A DNA stretch of 64,000 nucleotides from Methanoculleus formosensis (GTDB lineage: Archaea; Halobacteriota; Methanomicrobia; Methanomicrobiales; Methanoculleaceae): contig NZ_VHLL01000002.1 in the NCBI RefSeq assembly GCF_025384765.1, forward strand, positions 248,001 to 312,000. The letters run 5' to 3'. Positions 25,559 through 33,685 of this stretch are shown here, in pieces. The translations under genes and the position numbers were made by a program. Position 1 is the first letter of the stretch. Every line of letters begins with the position of its first letter. The notes under the pieces were generated by a model. The model ran no database searches. It was given only the letters and a program-made list of their open reading frames with translations, and was not told the DNA's origin.

Positions 25559-26922
25559 GGGCGGTCCTCCGGGGGAGTATTGCACGACATTACGCTTTGA
25601 GAACCGGGGTCGGCCATCCTGCCAGCGCCGTTGAGCGGCACCCGCTTCCGCCCGGTGAGGAGATCCCGCATCAGGCCCTTCTTGAGGGTCAGGAGGTGGG
25701 CGCGGTGGGCGCGCTCGGCAGCGAGGTCGCGGTCGACGGTGGAGAGGATGGCGGCGATGCGGTGCTGTTCGGGGAGGGGAGGGAGAGGCAGATACAAATT
25801 TCCGATAATCTTCTGGTCGATCTTCTTCATGCTTCCGGAGGTTCCCTTCGCAGAGCGCCGGAAATATGTCCGACTCCTAGGATGCAATATGCTTTCGAGG
25901 AGAATCTTTGGCAAGATCATCTCGCGGTTTGCTCTTGCCCGGACCAGGAGATCCGGGTAGATAGCAAAGGGTTCGTCCCCTTCGTATAGTGCAGCAAGAC
26001 CGACCAATGCTAACGTGTTTGACCGCTCGATGAAAATGTCATTTCTTCTGATGAAGAGATCCTTCACTCGTTCATGGTCCGCTTTGATGTACTTTGTATT
26101 GCTGACGTCTATCCTGTTTTCTGTCACCGCGGTAAGTGTTAGTGCTCTTATTCCGTCACTCTCGCCAGTCTCGTATCCGGAGTATCCGCTTTGCAGTTTT
26201 TCGGAGATCACATCTTTCAACTGAGCAACTTCCCACCCCACCGGCACTCGCATTCTCTGTACCTCACAGAACTCATGTATCTCCTCGGATCGAATACGTC
26301 CATTCTCATCGATACCCTTCGTGAGGAGGTCTTGCACAAGGCCTCGTTTCAGTTCTTCAATCTTTGCGATGACCTCGCCGGTGGCGGTGATGCCGACGTC
26401 GACGGTGGAGAGGACGGCGGCGATGCAGTGTTGTTCGGGAAGAGGGGGGAGGGGGAGGGGATATTCGCCGATGGTATTGAAAGATGTCCTCGGCATCTTT
26501 GTTCCAAATGCGTGAGAGACATTATGTCCAACGAAGTCGTCCGAGTGGATGTGATAGATGAGAAATTGATTCAGTGAATTTTCTTTAGCATCCATTACAA
26601 CGATTTCTGTTGAACATATTCCGTCAAAAGGTGCAATTATGGCCTTATCGAGATACGGCCGCAACTTGCCGTAGAGAATATCACCCGCTTTAAACGCTGA
26701 GCAGGTACTTTGCACGAGGGATGGGTCTCCGCACCCGCTAGCGTCCATTTCACCCGAATCCAGATGTTCAAGCCCAAGATATGGCACTTCGGGGTGTGGG
26801 GGATAGGACTTATCTTTAATTTCGCGAAGGCAGTTCTTCATCCTTGTTAGGTGCCATTCCTCCGGGATTACTTCCGCCATTTTCTGCCTGTATCCCGGCG
26901 AAACATCCGTGTCCTTCATCAC
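25555..26922 (-). CDS. hsdS: Type I restriction enzyme, specificity subunit HsdS (full length)
   Basis: This 455-aa subunit has two target recognition domains (about 20-153 and 220-376), each followed by a conserved helical spacer. The two spacers are clear internal repeats: PLPPLPEQHCIAAVLSTVD at about 157 and PLPPLPEQHRIAAILSTVD at about 379, both ending in GL(V/M)xDLLT. This is the normal bipartite layout that recognises a split DNA site. Its start (GTG 26922 or ATG 26919) overlaps the SIR2 gene stop, and its stop overlaps hsdR by 4 nt. The recognition domains are AT-richer than the spacers, as expected for domains exchanged by recombination. Confidence 0.94.
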   Translation of the reverse strand: MMKDTDVSPGYRQKMAEVIPEEWHLTRMKNCLREIKDKSYPPHPEVPYLGLEHLDSGEMDASGCGDPSLVQSTCSAFKAGDILYGKLRPYLDKAIIAPFDGICSTEIVVMDAKENSLNQFLIYHIHSDDFVGHNVSHAFGTKMPRTSFNTIGEYPLPLPPLPEQHCIAAVLSTVDVGITATGEVIAKIEELKRGLVQDLLTKGIDENGRIRSEEIHEFCEVQRMRVPVGWEVAQLKDVISEKLQSGYSGYETGESDGIRALTLTAVTENRIDVSNTKYIKADHERVKDLFIRRNDIFIERSNTLALVGLAALYEGDEPFAIYPDLLVRARANREMILPKILLESILHPRSRTYFRRSAKGTSGSMKKIDQKIIGNLYLPLPPLPEQHRIAAILSTVDRDLAAERAHRAHLLTLKKGLMRDLLTGRKRVPLNGAGRMADPGSQSVMSCNTPPEDRP

Positions 26923-28826
26923 CTGCTCACCGTTGTGAATGCAAATGATGGCCTAGAAGCCTGCGATGTCTTGATTCCGAACCCTTTTGCATATTTCCGG
27001 CTTGCCGCTTCGAACACAGGACAATTCCCTTCGAAGAAAGTCGAGATTCTAACCCTTTGTCTGAGAACTGCAAGGCAGTCGATGACATGGGGGGGGAGAG
27101 ACAGAAATGGTTGAGTCGGATCGAGCATTGCATGACGGCACAGATACAGGTTCCGGGATCGTAAGGGTCCAGGTATCTTTGAACGAAGGAATGCCCCTTC
27201 ATCGACATTTCCTTCGATGTCTGCAAGATATGCAAGCCCGAAGATGTACTCAAAGACATCGAGCGATTCAAAGAAGGCATCCTGGTTAGGGAGCAGGATC
27301 TTCATGAACTCGTATATGGCCCGGTATGGATAATCCCGATAACTTATTTCGTCTCCGAACCGCTTGTGCGTGAGAGCGGCAAGCCACTCATGATCTAATC
27401 CAATGGCGTCCCAGACGTTTACATACTCATAGTAAGGCACCTTCTCCCGCAACAGACCATTGTACCGAGACTTCATCGGCCTCCGGACAATCGCCTCCAG
27501 AGTGTTGAAATGTCCGGTACGGATGGCAGCGATACCTGATGCATAGATCACAAGGATAGCTGAGTAGTATCGTAACTGAAGCAACCCCTCGACATAATCG
27601 CTCACTGCCATTTGCCTTCGGTTTTGGATCTCCGAGAACTCCGGAGTAACAGGAGGCACGTTGATCAGCCGCTCGATCGTGTCCGAGACGAGGTCTACAA
27701 ACACCTCATCGTCGTACTGTGCCACCGTAGCGACCATCGCTGCCAGGGGTGCGGCGGTACCTTCCAATCCCATGAGCATCGCTGTGTAGAACTCCCTGCC
27801 ATCAATAGTGTCGGCCTGGTATCGACTCTTGTCTGTGAGGAACGCAAGGACTCGATCCGTCTCTTCATTGATGAGATCGGGAAGAACAAGTTCGGGTTTG
27901 TCTTGCCGGAGGGCGTCCTTGACTTTCCTCACCGCCGGAGCGGCGGTTAGAGTAGTCCTCGGCTCAAACCGCGCAAACCTTTCAATCACCACTTCGAGCG
28001 TCGTGAAGAACTCGTCTGCGTCGTCGATATCGATCCCGTTTGGTAAGAGGGACTTGCACACCTCGGAGGGGTCGCTCCCCCCATTCCTCCGGCACCAGAA
28101 GACCGGATACCGGCGAGGAGTATCCGTAGCGCAGAGGATCTCTACGAGGTGTGTGTCGTAATTCCCGGACCATCCGCAGGTCACGAGGCCGTACTCCCCG
28201 AAGATCCGTCTCAGGTAGTCCTCCATCGCCGGAGGATACTGCCTGAGGTCTTCCGGAGTGATCCGGAGCGTCCCCCGCTCGAAATCGCCGTTGACCTTCA
28301 GGACCCGGCACCGGTCCGGGAATACCGACATCTGCCTGACGTCCGACTCCTCGGTGATGACCTCGTAGGGAACCCTCTCTACCTTCAGCGCCTCCTCCAT
28401 CAGCGTGTCGAAATTCGTGGTGATGATGAGGGAGATCCTTCCGGACTTCACCAGCCTCGCAATGACGCGGTGAGCCTCGGTAGGGGTTCCAGGGGCGGGA
28501 CCGCCGTTCACGTCGGTCCGATAAATGAACTTTTTCAGCCCGTCTTTCCGGTTCGCCTCGGAAATCCCGAGTTCCTTCATGAGGTGCTGGAATGTCGCAG
28601 GTTCCCCAAACGCCTCCTCGAACCACGCAAGACAGACCTCATTATTCTCCCCTCTCTCCACCTTCTCGCCCCGCCCTTCGGCGACGGCAAGGATCATATT
28701 CCCGGAGACGTCGCTTGCCGTCGGAAGGGCCGCAGCAACCGAGATCCCCGCCCCAAGCAACAGGGCGTAGCGTTTCGGGGAGGCCTGCATCGCGTATGCG
28801 ACCGGCACAACAGCATCAGCCTTCAT
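26919..28826 (-). CDS. SIR2-domain protein inside the type I restriction operon
   Basis: This 635-aa protein has an N-terminal SIR2-like domain (about 15-290) with LLLGAGIS (25-29 core) for NAD binding and IITTNFD (136-140), where Asn138 matches the conserved asparagine of the family. The position of the usual catalytic histidine (KxHGD in relatives) reads LKVNGD, with Asn179. Bacterial SIR2 effectors of this kind deplete NAD+ during phage attack. The C-terminal half (about 300-635) is helical, matches no family I know, and could be the sensor. Its start overlaps dinD by 11 nt and its stop overlaps hsdS, so it is an integral part of the operon rather than a passenger. Confidence 0.82.
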   Translation of the reverse strand: MKADAVVPVAYAMQASPKRYALLLGAGISVAAALPTASDVSGNMILAVAEGRGEKVERGENNEVCLAWFEEAFGEPATFQHLMKELGISEANRKDGLKKFIYRTDVNGGPAPGTPTEAHRVIARLVKSGRISLIITTNFDTLMEEALKVERVPYEVITEESDVRQMSVFPDRCRVLKVNGDFERGTLRITPEDLRQYPPAMEDYLRRIFGEYGLVTCGWSGNYDTHLVEILCATDTPRRYPVFWCRRNGGSDPSEVCKSLLPNGIDIDDADEFFTTLEVVIERFARFEPRTTLTAAPAVRKVKDALRQDKPELVLPDLINEETDRVLAFLTDKSRYQADTIDGREFYTAMLMGLEGTAAPLAAMVATVAQYDDEVFVDLVSDTIERLINVPPVTPEFSEIQNRRQMAVSDYVEGLLQLRYYSAILVIYASGIAAIRTGHFNTLEAIVRRPMKSRYNGLLREKVPYYEYVNVWDAIGLDHEWLAALTHKRFGDEISYRDYPYRAIYEFMKILLPNQDAFFESLDVFEYIFGLAYLADIEGNVDEGAFLRSKIPGPLRSRNLYLCRHAMLDPTQPFLSLPPHVIDCLAVLRQRVRISTFFEGNCPVFEAASRKYAKGFGIKTSQASRPSFAFTTVSR

Positions 28827-29682
28827 CGTCGGTCTTCTCCGCGTTTGTCAGCCGTCCGGCAGTGCCGGCGATCTTCTTCTCCTGCGACCTCGTCCGTCGT
28901 TCGAGTTTCTTCAGGTCCTCCTCCGGAGGGAGGGACTCGGGCTTGATCCCGCGCCGCACGAGGAGGTCTCTGACATCTGTGTTATTCTGGACATGTTCGT
29001 CCGTGATCGCACGCTCGCCCTGGAGATCCTCTTTAGCCACGTTGAAGTTCGTGATCTCGGTGGCGAGGTTCTTCGCCGTGATCGTCACCGTCGGGAGGAA
29101 ATCAGCAAGGGGACGATTTTGGGGCGTCCCAAGCCGCTCCTTCATCGCCTGGGTGGTATATCCGCCGAAAAGCGCCATATCACCTCTGCTGCGGATCCGC
29201 CCGAACCCTGCCTCATCCACGCCGCGCTCGTAGATATTCCGCGAAAGTTCGGACTCTGATTCTCGCAGCCGTTCCCGGGCTTTCAGGCGTTCGGTGAGAT
29301 GGATGTGCTCCTCGATGAGCTCCTGCTTGCGGGTCTGCACGGCGAAGTAACTCTGGGCAAACGCGATCTCCTCTTTCCTGGGATCCCCGTTCTGGGCGAT
29401 GAGGTAACAGGCATACCGGGTCAGCATGATGTCAGAGATCTCCCGCTCCGACCCCGACCCGAGGGAAACCATTTTGTTGACGTCAACAAAATGGTCTGAA
29501 ATCTCGTGTTTCGTAGTTTGGCAGGATTCTTTAGCCTTTACAACAACTTTGACGAAATTCCGCCACTCCTTGTAACCCAGCAACACCTGAAGGTCCCGGG
29601 CATACCAGAACTCGACCCCGCCTGCATCGTGGACGTAATCCTCGAAATGTCGGTGAAGCCGGTGCACAACTTCGGGTTTCAT
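28816..29682 (-). CDS. dinD: DinD-like DNA-damage-inducible protein
   Basis: This 288-aa protein belongs to the DinD family, with an N-terminal BRO/KilA-like DNA-binding segment (GGVEFWYARDLQVLLGY, EWRNF) and the family's long helical middle (ETRKQELIEEH-like, then LKARERLRESE). The conserved FGGYTTQAMKERLG is also present. In E. coli DinD interferes with RecA filaments; in many genomes dinD sits inside type I restriction operons. Here its ATG overlaps the stop of the 35-codon ORF (ATGA), and its end overlaps the SIR2 gene. Confidence 0.88.
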   Translation of the reverse strand: MKPEVVHRLHRHFEDYVHDAGGVEFWYARDLQVLLGYKEWRNFVKVVVKAKESCQTTKHEISDHFVDVNKMVSLGSGSEREISDIMLTRYACYLIAQNGDPRKEEIAFAQSYFAVQTRKQELIEEHIHLTERLKARERLRESESELSRNIYERGVDEAGFGRIRSRGDMALFGGYTTQAMKERLGTPQNRPLADFLPTVTITAKNLATEITNFNVAKEDLQGERAITDEHVQNNTDVRDLLVRRGIKPESLPPEEDLKKLERRTRSQEKKIAGTAGRLTNAEKTDDEG

Positions 29683-29786
29683 CGGAAGTCTCCACGCCGA
29701 ACAATTCGGAATTCCCGAATAGTTGCCTCAGGATCGAGTATCCGGGCCACAATACGGTTAGCCGCACCCGGCATCTCCTCGCTCAC
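29679..29786 (-). CDS. Small coupled ORF between hsdM and dinD (35 aa)
   Basis: This short frame fills the gap between hsdM and dinD exactly. It begins at GTG 29786, overlapping the hsdM stop as GTGA, or at ATG 29774 behind GAGGAG. It ends in TGA overlapping the dinD start as ATGA. The predicted peptide is basic, with MPGAANRIVARILDPEA and a tail RIVRRGDFR. The LDPEATIREF stretch faintly resembles a segment of RhuM-family proteins, so it could be a remnant; alternatively it is a genuine microprotein kept for coupling or regulation. I cannot assign a function. Confidence 0.5.
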   Translation of the reverse strand: MSEEMPGAANRIVARILDPEATIREFRIVRRGDFR

Positions 29787-31288
29787 GCCGACCGCCCCGT
29801 ATAGCCCAGTTCATCCAGGTACCGGTCCATCTCCGCCTCAACCACTGCCCGGCGCTCCCGCAGGTCGTGCAGTTCTCTGGCAACCGCCGCGACATCCACA
29901 ACCTCTTCCTCGGGCGTCGTGTCCACGTAGCGGGTGATGTTCAGGTTGTAGTCATTCTCCGCGATCTCCTCCATCGGAACAACTCGGCAGAGCTTCTCTA
30001 TATCCTGGTAATCCCGGTAGGCCGTCACGATCTTCTCGACGTCCTCCCGGCGCAGGCAGTTCTGGTTCTTCCCCTCCAGGAACTCCGCCGAGGCCTCGAT
30101 GAAGAGGACCTTCTCCTTCCGCTCGGCGGGCTTGTCCTTGTTGACGATCAGAACCCCGGCCGGGATCGATGTGCCGAAGAAGAGATTCGGCGCAAGCCCG
30201 ATCACCGCCTCCACCAGGTCATCCTTAAGGACGTTCGTCCGGATCCTCCCCTCGGCACCGCCGCGGAAGAGCACTCCATGCGGCACGATGACTGCAAGTT
30301 TCCCGATCTCGTTGAGGATGTTGATCATGTGGAGCACAAAGGCCCAGTCCCCTTTCGTCGCCGGGGGTATGCCGTAGCCGAACCTGCCGAACGGATCTTT
30401 CTCCGCCATCTCCTGGCCCCACTTGTCGAGCGAGAACGGTGGATTGCTGATAACCCGGTCAAACTGCATAAGGTGGTTGTCAAGCAAGAACTGCGGCTCC
30501 CGGATCGTGTCCCCAGCCCTGATATCGGCATCGATGTAACCGTGGAGGAGCATGTTCATCTTACAGAGACCCCAGGTTCCGATATTCTTCTCCTGCCCGG
30601 TCAGGGTGAGGTTTGCCGGGTTGCCCCCTTCCTCCTTCACGAGCCTCGCGCACTGGATCACTGCGCCACCTGACCCGCAACACGGGTCGTGAATGCGCAT
30701 ACCCTCCTTTGGGTCGAGGATCCGGGCCAGCAGATCAGCGACCTGATAGGGCGTGAAGAACTCTCCCCCCTTCTTCCCGCCATCATCGGCAAACCGCTCG
30801 ATGAGATACATGTAGACATCTCCGAGCATATCCGGGCTTTCGAGGTCGGCGTTCCTCATCGGGATTGCAGAGAAATTCCTGATAAGCGCAGACAGGTTGG
30901 TATCCCGCTGCTTGAGATCACCGAGTTTATACGAGTTGAAATCGATGTTCCCGAGAACTTTTTCCATCACCGGGTTCTGATCCTCAATCTTCTGCGTGAT
31001 CGTGTTCAGGGAGTCACCGATCTTCTGGGTAAGCTTCTGAATGTCCTTCCACAGGCATCCTTCGGGGAGATAATACAGATGTTCATCGGGATCGTTCCAG
31101 GCAAGATCGTGATCCCCCGTCTCGCGCTCGACCCGCTCCGCTTCCTCTTCAAATACATCGGAGAGGCGCTTCAGGAAGAGCATCCCCAGAATATAGTCTT
31201 TGTAATCAGCCGAACTGATAGACCCACGGAGAATATCCGCTGCCTCCCAGGTCTTCTTCTTCATTTCTTCGAATGTAATTGTCGCCAT
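29783..31288 (-). CDS. hsdM: Type I restriction enzyme, methyltransferase subunit HsdM
   Basis: HsdM (501 aa) is an adenine-N6 methyltransferase. It has the helical N-terminal domain (WEAADILRGS, GMLFLKRLSDVFEEE), the SAM-binding motif I DPCCGSGG (about 201-208) and the catalytic motif NPPF (about 282-285). GTG 31297 and ATG 31294 are also possible starts, but ATG 31288 gives the usual family N-terminus (MATITFEE). Its stop overlaps the small ORF. The gene upstream is a half-size HsdS, which is unusual in order and number. Confidence 0.96.
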   Translation of the reverse strand: MATITFEEMKKKTWEAADILRGSISSADYKDYILGMLFLKRLSDVFEEEAERVERETGDHDLAWNDPDEHLYYLPEGCLWKDIQKLTQKIGDSLNTITQKIEDQNPVMEKVLGNIDFNSYKLGDLKQRDTNLSALIRNFSAIPMRNADLESPDMLGDVYMYLIERFADDGGKKGGEFFTPYQVADLLARILDPKEGMRIHDPCCGSGGAVIQCARLVKEEGGNPANLTLTGQEKNIGTWGLCKMNMLLHGYIDADIRAGDTIREPQFLLDNHLMQFDRVISNPPFSLDKWGQEMAEKDPFGRFGYGIPPATKGDWAFVLHMINILNEIGKLAVIVPHGVLFRGGAEGRIRTNVLKDDLVEAVIGLAPNLFFGTSIPAGVLIVNKDKPAERKEKVLFIEASAEFLEGKNQNCLRREDVEKIVTAYRDYQDIEKLCRVVPMEEIAENDYNLNITRYVDTTPEEEVVDVAAVARELHDLRERRAVVEAEMDRYLDELGYTGRSA

Positions 31289-31298
31289 TGTCATCACA

Positions 31299-31913
31299 TT
31301 AAAGGGAATTTATTATCGAGTCAACAATAGAGTCCAAGAGTTTCTGCTCCTCTTTGAGGATCCTGGTATGCTCGGTTGCTAGTGCAAGATACCTGCTCAA
31401 GAGATCCTGTTGCTCACGGGGAGGTACCGGAACCTCTACCTGCAACAACTCTTTAAGGGAGATGCCTACCAGAGTGGATATACCAGCTCGTGGAACAAGG
31501 ATGCGCTGGCCTGCAGAACTATTGAACCAGGCCGCAAGAATTTCCGGTTTAATCAGGTCCGAGCATCGTAGTCCTACAAGATTAGCGCTGAGTGCCGCAC
31601 CGGCAACATCCGGACCTGCGATCGCGGCACGGAAGGGTTGGGCACGAAGAGTAAGGATAACATCACCAGGCAAGATAGTGTCGCTCTCTAATTTTCCGGT
31701 TCTTCTGACAGTTGCCCTTTTGACTGTTCCAGTGTTGATAACGCCGTCAACAATATCGCCCATATTGACAAGAGGAATGTCGACGGTAGGATCGCCCTTA
31801 TCTGGTTTTAGATAGTACGAAGATAACCCCGTGATTTTTGTTTCCAGAAGAAATTTGAGGGGAACTACCACTGCACCACATCGTGCCTTGGAGTCCATGT
31901 TTGTGGAGTGCAT
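31299..31913 (-). CDS. Half-size type I specificity subunit
   Basis: This 204-aa protein corresponds to one target recognition domain plus one conserved spacer of an HsdS. It has the fold's VNMGDIV and LRAQPFRAAIAG-like strands, then the spacer VEVPVPPREQQDLLSRYLAL and a helical end. Two such subunits could pair to form a symmetric specificity module, or one could compete with the full-length HsdS encoded downstream. It lies 4 nt downstream of the OB-like gene and just upstream of hsdM, so it is part of the same operon. A second ATG at 31898 is an alternative start. Confidence 0.82.
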   Translation of the reverse strand: MHSTNMDSKARCGAVVVPLKFLLETKITGLSSYYLKPDKGDPTVDIPLVNMGDIVDGVINTGTVKRATVRRTGKLESDTILPGDVILTLRAQPFRAAIAGPDVAGAALSANLVGLRCSDLIKPEILAAWFNSSAGQRILVPRAGISTLVGISLKELLQVEVPVPPREQQDLLSRYLALATEHTRILKEEQKLLDSIVDSIINSL

Positions 31914-31917
31914 CTAG

Positions 31918-32370
31918 TCACGTCCTGTGCGAGGGAGCAAGACCCTCATGTCTGTTCAATCCGGTGCCGACAAAAAACAGGGACATATGAGCATCATGTT
32001 CCACCCCATGATCAGAGATCGGAATGGGCCCGAGTTTTCGGACGTTCATCGGAGAACGCAGCTGACAACCAGTGGTAGGTGTTCGAACTGGAAGGTTGAA
32101 GATCCTCCGCACTCTAGAGACCTGGAAATATTCGTCTACTTGAGCGGTGAATACTATAACGTCACCCTCTTGGATCTCTCCAATCACATCGAATTCAGGA
32201 GTGTGGTTGACCCAAGCATGGGCGGTAAAAAACTTACCACGCGCGTCCCAGATATTCTGGAGATGGACGGATCTCCGCATTATGCCTTTTTCCCGATACG
32301 TGCCATATCCACCGAAAGTTGCGATGAATCGAGCTCTCTTACCCCGGAGGGGTTGCAGTTTGACTTTCAT
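31918..32370 (-). CDS. Hypothetical protein, possible OB-like fold, first gene of the restriction operon
   Basis: This 150-aa protein of unknown function has beta-rich segments (RARFIATFGGYGTYREKG, SVHLQNIWDARGKFF, EGDVIVFTAQVDEYF). I have the impression of a small nucleic-acid-binding family found on phages and mobile elements, whose members carry a DHLWFN-like motif where this protein has AHAWVN. The resemblance is weak and recalled from memory. The C-terminal 35 residues are polar and may be flexible. It ends 4 nt before the half-HsdS gene and is the most upstream credible gene of the operon; no clear TATA box is visible in front of it. Confidence 0.55.
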   Translation of the reverse strand: MKVKLQPLRGKRARFIATFGGYGTYREKGIMRRSVHLQNIWDARGKFFTAHAWVNHTPEFDVIGEIQEGDVIVFTAQVDEYFQVSRVRRIFNLPVRTPTTGCQLRSPMNVRKLGPIPISDHGVEHDAHMSLFFVGTGLNRHEGLAPSHRT

Positions 32371-33180
32371 TCATTCCTATACTTGGAGAGGGGTTTTGAG
32401 CCTCCCAACCTCATGTTCGGATTCAATACGCCCGAACCCAAAACTTGATGATGAGAGGAAGCAACTTATCTACGTCAGAGATTGTGTGCCGTCATCACCG
32501 ACCTTTGGGTTAGGTCTCGACAAAAGGAGATTCTTGTCGAGGATGAGCCCACAATTTTCGTATCGCACTCGTCAATATTACCGTGCGTCGTACCCATACT
32601 TATGGTTTCCGATCCTGGGCATCGTCAAGCAGTGTTTTATGGATGCATAGTGCCTCTGCCGCCATTCTAACAATGAGTTTATGCTCACAGGCTTCGCTAC
32701 ACTTTACATGGATATATGATACCAGAGGCGATTCGAAACAAACTCCCCATGAACTATTACCCAAGCTTTCATTCGCCTCATGGCATGAAAGCACATGCCA
32801 TCGGCACCACATATGATCCCACCCATACGTTTCTACCCCAAGATCATCCCTACCACAAACGTGATATCCACCACGGCTCAGGTACAGGGTTTTGTCATCA
32901 TTCTGTGATGCCACTCGATGCAACATCTAGCAAAACGTCACATATAAGATTATGTGATTGAAAGAAGCAGGAAGGATCTGCAATAGATGCTATAATCCAA
33001 GTATTTTAAAAAAAAAAACGATTGAAAACTGAGTTCTCAGATCAAACCCTCATCCGCTGACACCACTCTCCCACCACCTCCCGTCCCCAGCAGTATCGAG
33101 ACCTCCGCTCATCAAATGAAATCAATACAATCTCATTTATATCCTCTCCGCAGAAAGGACTCATCGGAGTGAGTGTCAGA
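32371..33180. other. Intergenic region upstream of the restriction operon, lower in G+C
   Basis: About 800 bp with no convincing gene. Several short frames overlap on both strands, including a 108-codon minus-strand frame (32600-32926) rich in Cys and His, but none has family features or a ribosome binding site. CACATA and TATGTG around 32939-32956 form a short inverted repeat. A run of A (about 33008-33019) stands out. The region may be decayed accessory DNA and should contain the promoter of the restriction operon. Confidence 0.45.
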
Positions 33181-33654
33181 ATGTTCAAACGCATCCTGGT
33201 TCCAACGGACTTCTCGGAGCCGTCCATGAAGGTGCTGGACTATATCCCCGTGCTGCACGAGGCGGGAACCCGGGAGGTGGTCCTCGTCCACGTCCTCGAT
33301 CCCAGGGAGACCCCGCTCGCCGCTTCAGGCGGGCAGGGATTCCTCGGAACCGTGCCCGACCGGGAGAGCGAGGTCCAGCGGCAATACCGCGAAAAGGCCC
33401 GGCACCGGATCATCGATATCCGCCGGACGCTCGAAAAACAGGGCATGCAGGTGATCGTCCGCACACCCGTCGGAACGCCGGGAGCGGGGATCGTGGCCGC
33501 GGCGGATGCAGATGGGGTCTCGCTCATCGTCATCGGCTCCCACGGCAGCTCGAACCTCCGCGACCGCCTGCTCGGGACGGTCTCGGAGTACGTGATCAAG
33601 AACGCCCGCCAGCCGGTCCTGGTCATCAAGCGCGACACGGTCATCGGAGGGTGA
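33181..33654 (+). CDS. Universal stress protein
   Basis: This is a single UspA domain of 157 aa. The start of the fold is RILVPTDFSEPSMKVL. The ATP-binding loop at the end, GSHGSSNLRDRLLGTVSEYV, keeps the spacing G-2x-G-9x-G(S/T) of nucleotide-binding members. ATG at 33181 is chosen; an in-frame GTG lies 12 nt upstream immediately after a GGAG, too close to use it. It is convergent with the PH-domain gene. Confidence 0.92.
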   Translation: MFKRILVPTDFSEPSMKVLDYIPVLHEAGTREVVLVHVLDPRETPLAASGGQGFLGTVPDRESEVQRQYREKARHRIIDIRRTLEKQGMQVIVRTPVGTPGAGIVAAADADGVSLIVIGSHGSSNLRDRLLGTVSEYVIKNARQPVLVIKRDTVIGG

Positions 33655-33685
33655 AGGCTCCCCCCGACAGACCAGACGAACCCCC

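Noticed and set aside
24185-25600. Long plus-strand open frame (471 codons) opposite hsdR
   Set aside because: It is antisense to well-supported hsdR, its translation is low-complexity (Gly/Glu/Val/Asp-rich), and it follows from codon bias in G+C-rich DNA.
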